Source: Subdoligranulum variabile (GTDB lineage Bacteria; Bacillota; Clostridia; Oscillospirales; Ruminococcaceae). Taken from it: a stretch of 24,489 nucleotides of DNA. The notes beneath the pieces are model-generated. The model was given only the letters and a program-made list of their open reading frames with translations. It searched no databases and had not been told where the DNA came from. Of this stretch, positions 13,595 to 22,101 are shown in pieces (position 1 is the first letter of the stretch; each line of letters opens with the position of its first letter). The stretch covers positions 1-24,489 of the forward strand of contig QAKI01000010.1 of the NCBI GenBank assembly GCA_003343905.1, written 5' to 3'. The position numbers and the translations under genes were made by a program.

Positions 13595-13657
13595 CGAGTG
13601 TATCCAGCACGCTCGAACGCGCGGGATGGGCGAAACAATGAAAGTGAGGAAAACACT

Positions 13658-14230
13658 ATGACTAACCAGAATAAGGCTGTCAATCCCATGAAGGTCATCA
13701 CCGGCAAAGATACCCGCTGGAGCTACGTCAACGCTTGGGAGCCCAAGAGCATCAACGGCGGCACTCCGAAGTTCTCTGTTTCCTTGATCATTCCCAAGAG
13801 CGACGCGGTCACCATCAAGAAGATTCAGGCCGCGATTGAGGCCGCCTATCACGAAGGCGAGGGCAAGCTCAAAGGCAACGGCAAGACTGTGCCCCCGATG
13901 TCCGCGCTCAAGACCCCGCTGCGCGATGGCGACGTGGAACGCCCGGACGATCCCGCCTACACGAACGCCTACTTCATCAACGCCAATTCCGCGACCGCGC
14001 CGGGCATCGTGGACGTCGACCGCAACCCCATCCTTTCCCGCTCCGAGGTGTACTCCGGCGTGTATGGCCGTGCGAGCATCACGCTGTACGCCTTCAACTC
14101 CAACGGCAACAAGGGCATCGCTTGCGGGCTCAACAACCTCCAGAAAATCCGCGATGGTGAACCCCTCGGCGGACGCGCCAGCGCCGAGTCTGACTTCGCA
14201 GACGACGAAGACGACGATTTTCTGCAGTAA
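13658..14230 (+). CDS. DUF2815 protein, probable ssDNA-binding protein
   Basis: A 190-aa protein of the DUF2815 type: KVITGKDTRWSYVNAWEPKS, KFSVSLIIPKSDAVTIKKIQ, then YTNAYFINANSATAPGIVDV and VYSGVYGRASITLYAFNSNG. The family is considered OB-fold-like and related to phage ssDNA-binding proteins. The tail DFADDEDDDFLQ is strongly acidic with an aromatic end, as in SSB and T7 gp2.5, where it recruits partners. It precedes the DNA polymerase gene. ATG 13658 follows GTGAGGA by about nine bases; the longer frame from 13598 overlaps the hairpins. Confidence 0.85.
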   Translation: MTNQNKAVNPMKVITGKDTRWSYVNAWEPKSINGGTPKFSVSLIIPKSDAVTIKKIQAAIEAAYHEGEGKLKGNGKTVPPMSALKTPLRDGDVERPDDPAYTNAYFINANSATAPGIVDVDRNPILSRSEVYSGVYGRASITLYAFNSNGNKGIACGLNNLQKIRDGEPLGGRASAESDFADDEDDDFLQ

Positions 14231-14241
14231 TGTAAACAATT

Positions 14242-14270
14242 GGGGCGGCGGAGCGATCCGTCGCCCCTTT
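14242..14270 (+). terminator. Hairpin between DUF2815 and polymerase genes
   Basis: GGGGCGGCGGA (14242-14252) pairs with TCCGTCGCCCC (14257-14267) with one G-T wobble and a GCGA tetraloop; only TTT follows. Probably a partial terminator that lowers polymerase expression relative to DUF2815. Confidence 0.6.
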
Positions 14271-14287
14271 GCATATGGAGGTGGAGC

Positions 14288-16228
14288 ATGAAACAATTAT
14301 CCGTGGACTTGGAGACGTATTCCAGCGCCGACCTGAACAAGACAGGGGTTTATCGTTACGCTGAGGATTCCGATTTTGCCATTCTACTATTTGGCTACGC
14401 CGTAGACGACGGCGATGTGCAAGTTGTCGATCTCGCTCAAGGGGAACGAATACCGGAGGACGTTCTGGGTGCGCTGACGGACGAGCGGGTTGTAAAGTGG
14501 GCGTTCAATGCCAACTTTGAACGTGTGTGTTTGTCGCGCTATCTGGGCTATCCCACCGGTGAGTATCTCGACCCGACACAGTGGCGCTGCTCTATGATCT
14601 GGTCAGCTTACTTAGGACTGCCGCTGTCCCTTGCGGGCGTAGGCGCGGCGCTCAATCTGGATAAGCAGAAGCTGACTGAGGGCAAAGAGCTCATTCGCTA
14701 CTTTTGCCAACCCTGCGCTCCGACAAAAGCGAATGGCGGTCGCGCACGGAACTCGCCTGCCGACGCGCCGGATAAATGGGCGCTGTTCAAGTCGTATAAC
14801 AAACGCGATGTGGAAACCGAACGGCAGATTCAGGAGCGGCTCAGGAAGTATCCTGTCCCCGACATGGTATGGGAGCAATACTGGCTGGATCAAGAGATCA
14901 ATGACCGTGGTATCCGCGTAGATATGACGCTCGTTCAGAACGCCATCCAGATGGACGAGCTATCCCGGAACGAGCTTTCTGAGAAGATGTGCGTTCTGAC
15001 GTCGCTTCAGAATCCGAATAGCGTGGCGCAAATGAAAGCATGGCTTGCGGAGAACGGATTGGAGACGGATTCGCTCGGCAAGAAACAGGTTTCCGCACTT
15101 CTAAAAGAGGCACCGCCGGAACTAATCGATGTGCTTACGCTCAGGCAGCAATTGGCGAAAACCTCGGTCAAGAAGTATCAGGCAATGGCGAACGCCGCAT
15201 GCTCCGACAACCGCGTGCGTGGCTGCTTTCAGTTCTATGGCGCGAATCGCTCTGGCCGCTGGGCAGGCAGAAATGTGCAATTACAAAACCTGCCTCAGAA
15301 CCATATGGACGATCTTGCGCAAGCGCGAGAGCTTGTCAGGCAGGGTTCCTATGAGAATTTGAAAGCCCGATACGCCTCCGTCCCTGATGTTCTGTCGGAA
15401 CTTATTCGCACGGCGTTGATCCCTTACGAGGGCGGCAAGTACATCGTCGCTGATTTTTCAGCCATCGAGGCGCGAGTTATCGCTTACTTGGCCGGAGAGC
15501 AATGGCGGTTGGATGTGTTCCAGCAGGGTGGAGACATCTACTGTGCTAGCGCCAGTCAAATGTTTCATGTGCCAGTGGTCAAGCACGGTGAAAACGGGCA
15601 CCTCCGTCAAAAAGGGAAGATCGCAGAATTGGCACTCGGCTACGGCGGTTCCGTAGGCGCGCTGAAGGCAATGGGCGCTTTGGACATGGGGCTCATGGAA
15701 GAAGAACTCAAACCGCTGGTGGACGCTTGGCGTACAGCAAATCCAAAGATCGTAAAGCTCTGGTGGGATGTGGACAGCGCCGTCATGGAAGCCGTGCGGG
15801 ACGGTAGCGAATCCAAAACACACGGGATCAACTTCTGCCGTGCTTCCTCGATGCTGTTCATCACGCTTCCGTCCGGAAGGCGCTTGTCATACGTCAAGCC
15901 CCGAATCGGAGTGAATCAATTCGGCTCCCCGGCGGTTACCTACATGGGCGTAAACGGCATGAAGAAGTGGGATCGCATCGAATCCTACGGCCCGAAATTC
16001 GTAGAGAACATCGTACAGGCAATTAGTCGCGATATCCTGTGTTACGCCATGATGACCCTCCGGAACTGCAGCATCGTCGCACATGTTCACGATGAAATTA
16101 TCATCGAAGCTGACCCGAGGGTGTCGCTGGATGCTATCTGCGAGCAAATGGGTCTCACGCCGCCGTGGCTGCCAGGGCTCGTTTTGCGTGCTGATGGGTA
16201 CGAAACGCCATTCTACAAAAAAGATTGA
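14288..16228 (+). CDS. Family A DNA polymerase with 3'-5' exonuclease domain
   Basis: A 646-aa replicative phage polymerase. N-terminal DnaQ-like proofreading domain: Asp7/Glu9 (SVDLETYSS), NANFERV near 74-80, and Asp174 in KRDVETE. Polymerase domain: RSGRWAGRNVQLQNLP (321-336), motif A with Asp389 (YIVADFSAIEARVIAYLAG), O-helix motif B (KGKIAELALGYGG, 442-454), motif C HDE at 601-603 (VAHVHDEIIIEAD). All catalytic residues are present. There is no 5'-3' exonuclease domain, which fits the phage branch. ATG 14288 follows GGAGGTGGA. It works with the downstream VapE-type primase-helicase and DUF2815. Confidence 0.95.
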   Translation: MKQLSVDLETYSSADLNKTGVYRYAEDSDFAILLFGYAVDDGDVQVVDLAQGERIPEDVLGALTDERVVKWAFNANFERVCLSRYLGYPTGEYLDPTQWRCSMIWSAYLGLPLSLAGVGAALNLDKQKLTEGKELIRYFCQPCAPTKANGGRARNSPADAPDKWALFKSYNKRDVETERQIQERLRKYPVPDMVWEQYWLDQEINDRGIRVDMTLVQNAIQMDELSRNELSEKMCVLTSLQNPNSVAQMKAWLAENGLETDSLGKKQVSALLKEAPPELIDVLTLRQQLAKTSVKKYQAMANAACSDNRVRGCFQFYGANRSGRWAGRNVQLQNLPQNHMDDLAQARELVRQGSYENLKARYASVPDVLSELIRTALIPYEGGKYIVADFSAIEARVIAYLAGEQWRLDVFQQGGDIYCASASQMFHVPVVKHGENGHLRQKGKIAELALGYGGSVGALKAMGALDMGLMEEELKPLVDAWRTANPKIVKLWWDVDSAVMEAVRDGSESKTHGINFCRASSMLFITLPSGRRLSYVKPRIGVNQFGSPAVTYMGVNGMKKWDRIESYGPKFVENIVQAISRDILCYAMMTLRNCSIVAHVHDEIIIEADPRVSLDAICEQMGLTPPWLPGLVLRADGYETPFYKKD

Positions 16229-16231
16229 TGT

Positions 16232-16292
16232 GCATGTAAACTCCTGAGCCTTTTTCTTTGACTGGGATGTGAGAGGGTGAACCTTTCACATC
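16232..16292 (+). repeat. Copy B of the repeated element, with strong hairpin
   Basis: Begins GCATGTAAAC four bases after the polymerase stop, then TTTTTCTTTGACTGGGA and GAGAGGG, GAACC as in copy A. GATGTGAGAGG (16266-16276) pairs with CCTTTCACATC (16282-16292), 11 bp with one G-T wobble around GTGAA, followed by TTTTGTT. This copy could act as an intrinsic terminator or attenuator ahead of the 13-codon frame. Confidence 0.7.
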
Positions 16293-16315
16293 TTTTGTTA
16301 TAGGAGGATACGACA

Positions 16316-16357
16316 ATGGCATACAGATCCAGCCCTCCGAAGGAGGGTGCATCATGA
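16316..16357 (+). CDS. 13-codon leader frame coupled to the next gene
   Basis: ATG 16316 has an ideal AGGAGG 6-7 bases upstream and encodes MAYRSSPPKEGAS, with TGA overlapping the next ATG at 16354 (ATGA). The second gene's own GGAGGG lies within this frame. It looks like a leader peptide or a coupling device placed right after the copy B hairpin; it might also be a real microprotein. Only the sequence layout supports it. Confidence 0.45.
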   Translation: MAYRSSPPKEGAS

Positions 16358-16788
16358 GCATCAGCAAGTTCAACTCGGAAGGATACCACGATCCCACAAC
16401 CTACGAAGCCTTCATGAACATCGAGCGCGAGGAACGCGCAGGGGGCAAGAGTCCCAACTTTCGACCAGTCGTGTTCATCTGTTCGCCCTATGCCGGTGAT
16501 GTGACACGCAACACGGAAAACGCCCTGCGCTACTGCCGCATGGCATATGAGCGCGGTTTCCTGCCCATTGCGCCGCATCTGTACTTCCCCAGATTCTTGA
16601 ACGATAACGATTCAGAGGAACGCGAGGACGGGCTGTTCATGGGGCGCGTTATGTTGACCAAATGCTCGGAAATGTGGGTGTTCGGAGATACGATCTCCAG
16701 CGGCATGAAGCGTGAGATAGAAAAGGCCGAAGATCGTCGGATGCCCATCCGACACTTCACGACGGGCGGTGAGGAGGTGCGCGAGTGA
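16354..16788 (+). CDS. Nucleoside 2-deoxyribosyltransferase-like protein (DUF4406-type)
   Basis: A 144-aa protein with a deoxyribosyltransferase-like core: VVFICSPYAGDVTRNTENAL, YCRMAYERGFLPIAPHLYFP, SEMWVFGDTISSGMKREIEKAE. The SPY, the PHLYFP and the (S/G)-G-M--EI segments are the usual landmarks. The family may act on nucleotides or bind nucleotide-like ligands; in phages its substrate is unknown. It could serve nucleotide supply for the replication module. ATG 16354 overlaps the leader frame stop. Confidence 0.82.
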   Translation: MSISKFNSEGYHDPTTYEAFMNIEREERAGGKSPNFRPVVFICSPYAGDVTRNTENALRYCRMAYERGFLPIAPHLYFPRFLNDNDSEEREDGLFMGRVMLTKCSEMWVFGDTISSGMKREIEKAEDRRMPIRHFTTGGEEVRE

Positions 16789-16839
16789 TCTCAGATAACC
16801 GTTGCACACGCATACCAACATGTCAGGAGGTGTAGTACC

Positions 16840-19185
16840 ATGCGTGAATTACCCATTGCCTACGGGAATAGCTGCTTTGCGCGAACGTGGTCAAACAAAA
16901 CGACGACATGGGACGCTCTCTGCACGAGACTATCCACAACCATCCGCACGACAGAATCCGCCGAAGAATACCCCCGAATGAAAAAGGCCGAACGCGATGC
17001 GGCGAAGGACAAGGGCGGATTTGTAGGCGGTCAGCTTAAGAACAATCGCAGGAAAGCGGACACAGTGACATGCCGTTCGATGCTGACGCTGGACGCGGAT
17101 CACGCTGAAATCGGCTTCATAGATCGCTTCACTCACGAGTCTACGTGTGCTTCCTGCCTCTATACCACCCACGGTCATACGCCGGAAGCGCCGCGCTGCC
17201 GCATCATCGTACCGCTCACAAGGGATGTGACGCCGGATGAGTACGTTGCGCTGTCGAGGTTCTTCGCAGACGTCTGGGGCATCGATCAGTTTGATGAGTG
17301 TTCCTATAGGCCAAGCCAGCTGATGTACTGGCCGACTACGCCCTCAAACGGCGAGTTTATCTGCAAGACGACTGAAGGCGCGTGGTTGAATCCCGACGAG
17401 ATTCTATCCGCGCACCCCGACTGGAAGGATTGTTCGCTGCTACCGACGTCGTCCCGGGAAAGCGTAGTGCGGGAAAGCGCCCGAAAGCCACAGGAAGACC
17501 CGCTAGGCAAGTCCGGCGTGGTCGGTGCTTTCTGCCGCGTCTTTTCCATCACGGAAGCCATCGACACGTTCCTCTCGGATGTCTACGCGCCATCAGCGAT
17601 TGATGGGCGTTATGACTACATCCCGGCAGACAGCAGCGCAGGCGTCGTGATCTACGACGACAAGTTTGCGTACAGTCATCACGCTACCGACCCGGCCTGC
17701 GGGAAGCTGCTCAACGCCTTTGACCTCGTGCGCATCCACAAATTCGGCGACAGTGATGAAAAAGCCAGTTATCAGGCCATGTGCGAGTTTGCCACCCAGC
17801 AGCCCACTGTCAGAACGCTGCTGACGGAAGAACGCGAAAAGCAAGCACAGTATGACTTTTCCGAGGAGGATGTCGACTGGAAAAGCAAACTGACGTACAT
17901 GCCGCGCAGCAAGCTGCTGGAAAACAGCGTGTGGAATCTGATGTTGATCTTAACGCATGATCCCGACTTCGCGTTCTTCGGCTACAACGAGATGGCCAGC
18001 CGCATACAGGTCATTGGCAAGGTGCCGTGGGAGCGACCGCTCGGTAACAGATGGTGGCGCGACGCCGACACCGCACAGATGAAGGCGTTGATCGACATCC
18101 GATATCTCCCGTTCTCCACACGCAATCACGACGTAGCGTTTACAAAGGTAGCCGACGACAGGCATTTCCACCCGATTCGTGACTACCTCGACAAGCTGCC
18201 GCCGTGGGATGGCGTGGATCGGATTCCAACGCTGTTTGTTCGCTGCCTGCAAGCGGACGACACCGAGTATATCCACACAGTCAGCCGGAAGACATTCGCG
18301 GCAGCCGTCGCGCGGGTGTACCAACCCGGAGTTAAGTTCGATTGCATCTTGGTACTCGACGGCGCGCAGGGCATCGGGAAAAGCACCATCCTTAAAGACC
18401 TTGTTGGCGAGGAATTTTACTGCGAAACCCTCGCACTATCTGATATGGAGGACAAGACCGGCGCAGAGAAGCTGCAGGGCTTTTGGTTTGCGGAGATTGG
18501 CGAACTCGCCGGGATGAAAAAAGCCGATGTTGAAAAGGTCAAGGATTTCCTCACCGTGACAGACGATAAGTACAGACCCAGCTACGGCAAGGTGGTGGAG
18601 AGCCACCCGCGTCAGTGTGTGATCATCGCAACCGTCAACGGGGAGCGTGGCTATCTGCGCGACATCACGGGCAACCGCAGGTTCTGGATCGTGAAGTGCC
18701 ATCAGGAAGCACAGGTCAAACGCTTTCACTTCACGCCGGAGGAGCGCGATCAAATCTGGGCGGAGGCGAAGCACCACTACAAAAGCGGCGAGAAGCTGTA
18801 TCTGGAGGGCGAGATGCTGAGCGCTGCCGAGGAGCTCCAGCGCGGCGCGATGGAAGAGGACGAGCGTCAAGGCATGGTAGAGGAATACCTTGATACGCTG
18901 TTGCCCGTCGACTGGGATAGCAAGGACGTTTTCGAACGCAGAAGCTACATTGCCAACCGTGGCGATCCGCTCACTGCCATCGGGACAGTCCGTCGAGAAA
19001 CAGTCAGCAACGCAGAAATCTGGTGTGAGTGCTTCGGAAAGAACCTATCCGAGCTCAAGCCCACTGACAGCTATACCATCGCCGCATTGATGACGCGTGT
19101 CGTAGGGTGGGAACGAACGAAGTCGAGCCGTCGCATCCCATTTTACGGAAAACAGCGGCTTTATCGCCGCAAATTCGGGTTTTGA
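16840..19185 (+). CDS. Primase-polymerase/VapE-type helicase fusion
   Basis: A 781-aa replication protein. The N-terminal archaeo-eukaryotic primase-like domain has Asp85 and Asp87 (MLTLDADHAE), HGHTPEAPRCRIIVPL (111-126) and RPSQLMYWP. The C-terminal VapE ATPase domain (about 440-720) has Walker A GAQGIGKST (508-516), Walker B-like FWFAEIGEL (548-556), a YRPSYGK/ESHPRQCVIIATVN segment with sensor Asn, and RRFWIV, as in superfamily 3-like helicases. It probably primes and unwinds DNA for the family A polymerase. AGGAGGTG lies 10 bases before ATG 16840. No truncation is seen. Confidence 0.9.
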   Translation: MRELPIAYGNSCFARTWSNKTTTWDALCTRLSTTIRTTESAEEYPRMKKAERDAAKDKGGFVGGQLKNNRRKADTVTCRSMLTLDADHAEIGFIDRFTHESTCASCLYTTHGHTPEAPRCRIIVPLTRDVTPDEYVALSRFFADVWGIDQFDECSYRPSQLMYWPTTPSNGEFICKTTEGAWLNPDEILSAHPDWKDCSLLPTSSRESVVRESARKPQEDPLGKSGVVGAFCRVFSITEAIDTFLSDVYAPSAIDGRYDYIPADSSAGVVIYDDKFAYSHHATDPACGKLLNAFDLVRIHKFGDSDEKASYQAMCEFATQQPTVRTLLTEEREKQAQYDFSEEDVDWKSKLTYMPRSKLLENSVWNLMLILTHDPDFAFFGYNEMASRIQVIGKVPWERPLGNRWWRDADTAQMKALIDIRYLPFSTRNHDVAFTKVADDRHFHPIRDYLDKLPPWDGVDRIPTLFVRCLQADDTEYIHTVSRKTFAAAVARVYQPGVKFDCILVLDGAQGIGKSTILKDLVGEEFYCETLALSDMEDKTGAEKLQGFWFAEIGELAGMKKADVEKVKDFLTVTDDKYRPSYGKVVESHPRQCVIIATVNGERGYLRDITGNRRFWIVKCHQEAQVKRFHFTPEERDQIWAEAKHHYKSGEKLYLEGEMLSAAEELQRGAMEEDERQGMVEEYLDTLLPVDWDSKDVFERRSYIANRGDPLTAIGTVRRETVSNAEIWCECFGKNLSELKPTDSYTIAALMTRVVGWERTKSSRRIPFYGKQRLYRRKFGF

Positions 19186-19343
19186 GAAGGGACAAGGAAC
19201 ATATGGAACAACTAAAGTCCATTATATTCAAACAGAAAAAAGAGAGTAAAGAATGCGTATCCGGGCACGCACACACGCGCGTAAGGAATATAGGAAATGG
19301 TTGTTCTGCTTGTTCTCTTGTTCCCTCTGGATTGGAGGAAAAA

Positions 19344-19652
19344 GTGGAGAGAAAACCATCAAAACACCTGTGTGAGCGAGATGTAGAGCGCAAGCTGGTG
19401 AGCGCGGTTCTCGCCCGCGACGGATTCGCACCCAAGCTATCCTGCCCCGGCGTGGACGGCATGCCCGACCGCCTGATCCTGCTGCCCGGCGGGCGCGCTG
19501 CCTTCGCCGAGCTCAAAGCCCCCGGCAAGCGACCGCGCCCGCTGCAGCTGCGGCGCAAACGCCAGCTTGAAACGCTGGGCTTCCAGGTGTACGTCATCGA
19601 CCATCCTGACCGGATTGGAGGTGTGCTGGATGAAGTTGGCAGTAACGTGTGA
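19344..19652 (+). CDS. VRR-NUC nuclease
   Basis: A 102-aa PD-(D/E)XK nuclease of the VRR-NUC type: GVDGMPDRLILLPGGRAAFA with Asp42, then ELKAPGKRPRPLQLRRKRQL with Glu56, Lys58 and Gln68. Phage members are structure-specific nucleases. The GTG at 19344 is used because GGAGG is five bases upstream and the product has the usual family length. An ATG at 19203 would add 47 residues with no resemblance to the family (MEQLKSIIFKQKKESKECVS), so the 158 bases after the VapE stop are treated as non-coding, without other features. It overlaps the HNH start by 23 bases. Confidence 0.85.
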   Translation: MERKPSKHLCERDVERKLVSAVLARDGFAPKLSCPGVDGMPDRLILLPGGRAAFAELKAPGKRPRPLQLRRKRQLETLGFQVYVIDHPDRIGGVLDEVGSNV

Positions 19653-20136
19653 TTTTTGCGGGAAGGTGTTCGAGCGCGATTCTGCCTTCCTAAAAGGCAA
19701 ACGTCACCATTTCTGTTCACGGCAATGCCTCGCGGATTTCAGCAGCAAAAGCCGGAATCCTGAGCACTATGCCGATCTAAAAGATCTTTCTGGCGTTTCC
19801 AACCATATGACACAACTTAATCAAGTGTTGAACCCCACACGAATGACCGTAGAGACAAGAGAAAAGTTAAGGCAGGCACGTCTTGGGAAGGGGCAGTGTC
19901 AAGGGTACTCAAAGATTTTTAGCAAACTCGCTCATCGTGTCGTTGCGGAGCAGATGATTGGGCGACCACTTACGGCTGATGAGGTAGTACACCACCGTGA
20001 TGGAAACCGTTATAACAATCAACCTGAAAACCTCGTGGTTTTCCCAACACTCGGCGATCATTCTCGTTTTCATGTTGAGTATAGATGGTTCATTGCGCAA
20101 CTGAAGCGCATACAGGAGGCTGATGGTCATGAATAG
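19630..20136 (+). CDS. HNH endonuclease with N-terminal zinc finger, probable homing type
   Basis: A 168-aa HNH endonuclease. Residues 7-33 form a Cys4 finger (CDFC, then CSRQC). The HNH_3-like domain is AHRVVAEQMIGRPLTADEVV with HHRDGNRYNNQPENLVVF (121-138) and a later HSRFH; His121/122, Asn126/134 and His144 supply the catalytic pattern. The second half is more AT-rich than the flanking nuclease and helicase genes. Such genes are often mobile and inserted between conserved genes; VRR-NUC and SNF2 are usually adjacent in related elements. It overlaps VRR-NUC upstream and the helicase start downstream by 8 bases. Confidence 0.85.
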   Translation: MKLAVTCDFCGKVFERDSAFLKGKRHHFCSRQCLADFSSKSRNPEHYADLKDLSGVSNHMTQLNQVLNPTRMTVETREKLRQARLGKGQCQGYSKIFSKLAHRVVAEQMIGRPLTADEVVHHRDGNRYNNQPENLVVFPTLGDHSRFHVEYRWFIAQLKRIQEADGHE

Positions 20137-21496
20137 AGACGACCTTCACTTCTACCAGAGGTTCTGCGCGGATTTCATCATTGCAAACCCGATAGCCGCC
20201 ATCTTCATCAACTGCGGCATGGGCAAGAGTGTGATCACCCTGACGGCGATCCACGAGCTTTGCCTCAACCGCTTCGAGGTCAGCAAGACGCTGGTCATCG
20301 CCCCCCTCCGCGTCGCGCGGGACACATGGCCGGAGGAGATTCAGAAATGGGATCATCTGAAGGGGCTGACCTACAGCGTGGCCGTCGGCACGGCGGCCGA
20401 ACGCCGGGCGGCGCTCCTGCAAAAGACGCACATCCACATCATCAACCGCGAGAACGTGCAGTGGCTCATTGAGGAAAGCGGACTGCCCTTCGACTACGAC
20501 ATGGTCGTCATCGACGAGTTGTCCAGCTTCAAGAGCTATCAGGCAAAACGATTCCGAAGCCTGATGAAGGCACGTCCGAAGGTTCAAAGGATTGTGGGAC
20601 TGACAGGCACTCCGTCGAGCAATGGGCTGATGGACTTGTGGGCGGAGTTTCGCCTGCTGGACATGGGCAAGCGGCTGGGGCGCTTCATCACCCACTACCG
20701 CGATGAATTCTTCCTGCCGGATAAGCGCAGCGCCCAGCAGGTGTTCACCTACAAGCCCAAGCCCGGCGCGGAAGAGGAAATCTACCGCCGCATCGGCGAC
20801 ATCACGATCAGCATGAAAAGCGCCGACTACTTGAAGATGCCGGAGTGCGTGCTGAACGAGGCGCGCGTGACCATGTCGGATTCGGAAGCCGCGCTGTACA
20901 AAGCGATGAAGGACGATCTGGTCGTGACCCTCAAGGGCGAGGAGATCGATGCCGCGAACGCCGCCGCGCTGTCCGGCAAGCTGTGCCAGATGGCTAACGG
21001 CGCGATCTACGGTGAAGATAAACACACCCTGCCGATTCACGGGCGCAAGCTGGACGCGCTGGAAGACCTGATCGAGGGCGCGAACGGCAAGCCTGTGCTG
21101 GTGGCGTACTGGTTCAAGCATGACCTCGCCCGAATCGAGGAACGACTCCACAAGCGGCACATTCCGTTCTCCCGCTTGGACACACAGGATTCCATCACGC
21201 GGTGGAATCGTGGCGAACTGCCCGTGGCGCTGATCCACCCAGCCTCCGCCGGACACGGACTCAATTTGCAGGCTGGCGGCTCGACGCTGATCTGGTTCGG
21301 ACTGACATGGTCGCTGGAACTGTATCAGCAGACCAACGCCCGGCTCTGGCGGCAGGGGCAGCAAGCGGAAACGGTGGTCATCCACCACATCATCACAAGG
21401 GGCACGATTGACGAGCAGATCATGACCGCCCTGAAACGCAAAGACAAAACGCAGACCGCCCTGATCGACGCGGTGAAGGCACAGCTGAAAGGATGA
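20129..21496 (+). CDS. SNF2-family DNA helicase/translocase
   Basis: A 455-aa SF2 protein of phage SNF2 type. Motif I is INCGMGKS (27-34), a variant of the usual G-x-GKT; motif II VVIDELS with Asp129-Glu130; motif III LTGTP (158-162); C-terminal RecA domain with YWFKHDLARIEERL, HPASAGHGLNLQAG and motif VI QQTNARLWRQGQ. It remodels DNA or protein-DNA complexes in replication or recombination. ATG 20129 lies nine bases after AGGAGG; the ATG at 20123 is only three bases from it. It directly follows VRR-NUC/HNH, a common phage pairing. Confidence 0.9.
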   Translation: MNRDDLHFYQRFCADFIIANPIAAIFINCGMGKSVITLTAIHELCLNRFEVSKTLVIAPLRVARDTWPEEIQKWDHLKGLTYSVAVGTAAERRAALLQKTHIHIINRENVQWLIEESGLPFDYDMVVIDELSSFKSYQAKRFRSLMKARPKVQRIVGLTGTPSSNGLMDLWAEFRLLDMGKRLGRFITHYRDEFFLPDKRSAQQVFTYKPKPGAEEEIYRRIGDITISMKSADYLKMPECVLNEARVTMSDSEAALYKAMKDDLVVTLKGEEIDAANAAALSGKLCQMANGAIYGEDKHTLPIHGRKLDALEDLIEGANGKPVLVAYWFKHDLARIEERLHKRHIPFSRLDTQDSITRWNRGELPVALIHPASAGHGLNLQAGGSTLIWFGLTWSLELYQQTNARLWRQGQQAETVVIHHIITRGTIDEQIMTALKRKDKTQTALIDAVKAQLKG

Positions 21497-21500
21497 GAAG

Positions 21501-21659
21501 ATGGCGAAGCATATGTACATCGTAAGCTGGGGCGGCGAATCGCGCATCATGATGGCCGCGAACATGGATGCGCTGTGGAAGCACATCAGGAAACAGTACT
21601 ATCCCGGCTGTGTGGTCACCATCGAGGATGACACCACCTGCAGGGTCTACACGCGATAA
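21501..21659 (+). CDS. 52-aa hypothetical protein
   Basis: A complete short frame, 4 bases after the helicase stop: begins MAKHMYIVSWGGESRIMMAA, continues with MDALWKHIRKQYYP and ends TCRVYTR. AAAGGA is just upstream. Predicted strand-helix-strand; no family recognised. The position in a tightly packed operon, the reading frame filling the whole gap and the AAGGAGG of the next gene immediately after its stop support it as real. Confidence 0.65.
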   Translation: MAKHMYIVSWGGESRIMMAANMDALWKHIRKQYYPGCVVTIEDDTTCRVYTR

Positions 21660-21672
21660 GGAGGGACAGCCT

Positions 21673-22101
21673 ATGACGGCAAAGGAATACCTCGGACAGG
21701 CGTACAGGTTGGATCAGCGCATTAACACCAAGCTCATGCAGATCGAATCCCTGCGCTCCCTGACGCAAAAGGTCACGGTCGCGTATGGCGGCGAACCGGT
21801 TTCACACACGCGCAACGTATCCTCTCTGGAGGATGCGATCATCCGCATGATGCAAGCGGAAAATGAACTGAACCGTGAGATCGACAGGCTGGTCGATCTG
21901 AAAATGGACATCTCGTCGGTCATAGCTGCCGTCCGCAACGAAAACTATCGGCTGGTGCTTGAAAAGCGGTATCTGTGTTTTGAGAACTGGAACCAGATCG
22001 GCGATGAGATGCGGTACAGCCGCCGTTGGGTGCGCGATGTGCATGAGCGCGCGCTGGATGTGATCGAGAAGATACTTGCTGAAAGGAGCGTGGCACAATG
22101 A
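21673..22101 (+). CDS. DUF1492/ArpU-like transcription regulator
   Basis: A 142-aa protein. The N-terminal two thirds is helical (EYLGQAYRLDQRINTKLMQI, MMQAENELNREIDRLVDLKM); the C-terminus is an HTH resembling sigma region 4 (LEKRYLCFENWNQIGDEMRY, SRRWVRDVHERALDVIEKIL). DUF1492/ArpU proteins in Gram-positive phages regulate late transcription and usually end the early module, as here. ATG 21673 follows AAGGAGG by about 7 bases. The stop overlaps the next ATG. Confidence 0.85.
   Translation: MTAKEYLGQAYRLDQRINTKLMQIESLRSLTQKVTVAYGGEPVSHTRNVSSLEDAIIRMMQAENELNREIDRLVDLKMDISSVIAAVRNENYRLVLEKRYLCFENWNQIGDEMRYSRRWVRDVHERALDVIEKILAERSVAQ

Noticed and set aside
12876..13610. 244-codon minus-strand frame opposite DUF2800
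   Set aside because: Shadow of a gene with a clear nuclease motif; no ribosome site or domain.
13568..14296. 242-codon minus-strand frame opposite DUF2815
   Set aside because: Low-complexity Val/Gly/Ala product, antisense to a supported gene.
19203..19343. N-terminal extension of the VRR-NUC protein from ATG 19203
   Set aside because: No similarity to the family, and a well-placed GGAGG serves the GTG at 19344. It stays possible.
20090..21586. 498-codon open frame on the minus strand
   Set aside because: It lies fully opposite the SNF2 helicase gene, whose motifs are complete. The antisense product is rich in His, Arg, Gln and Val with no recognisable domain, as GC-rich antisense frames usually are.
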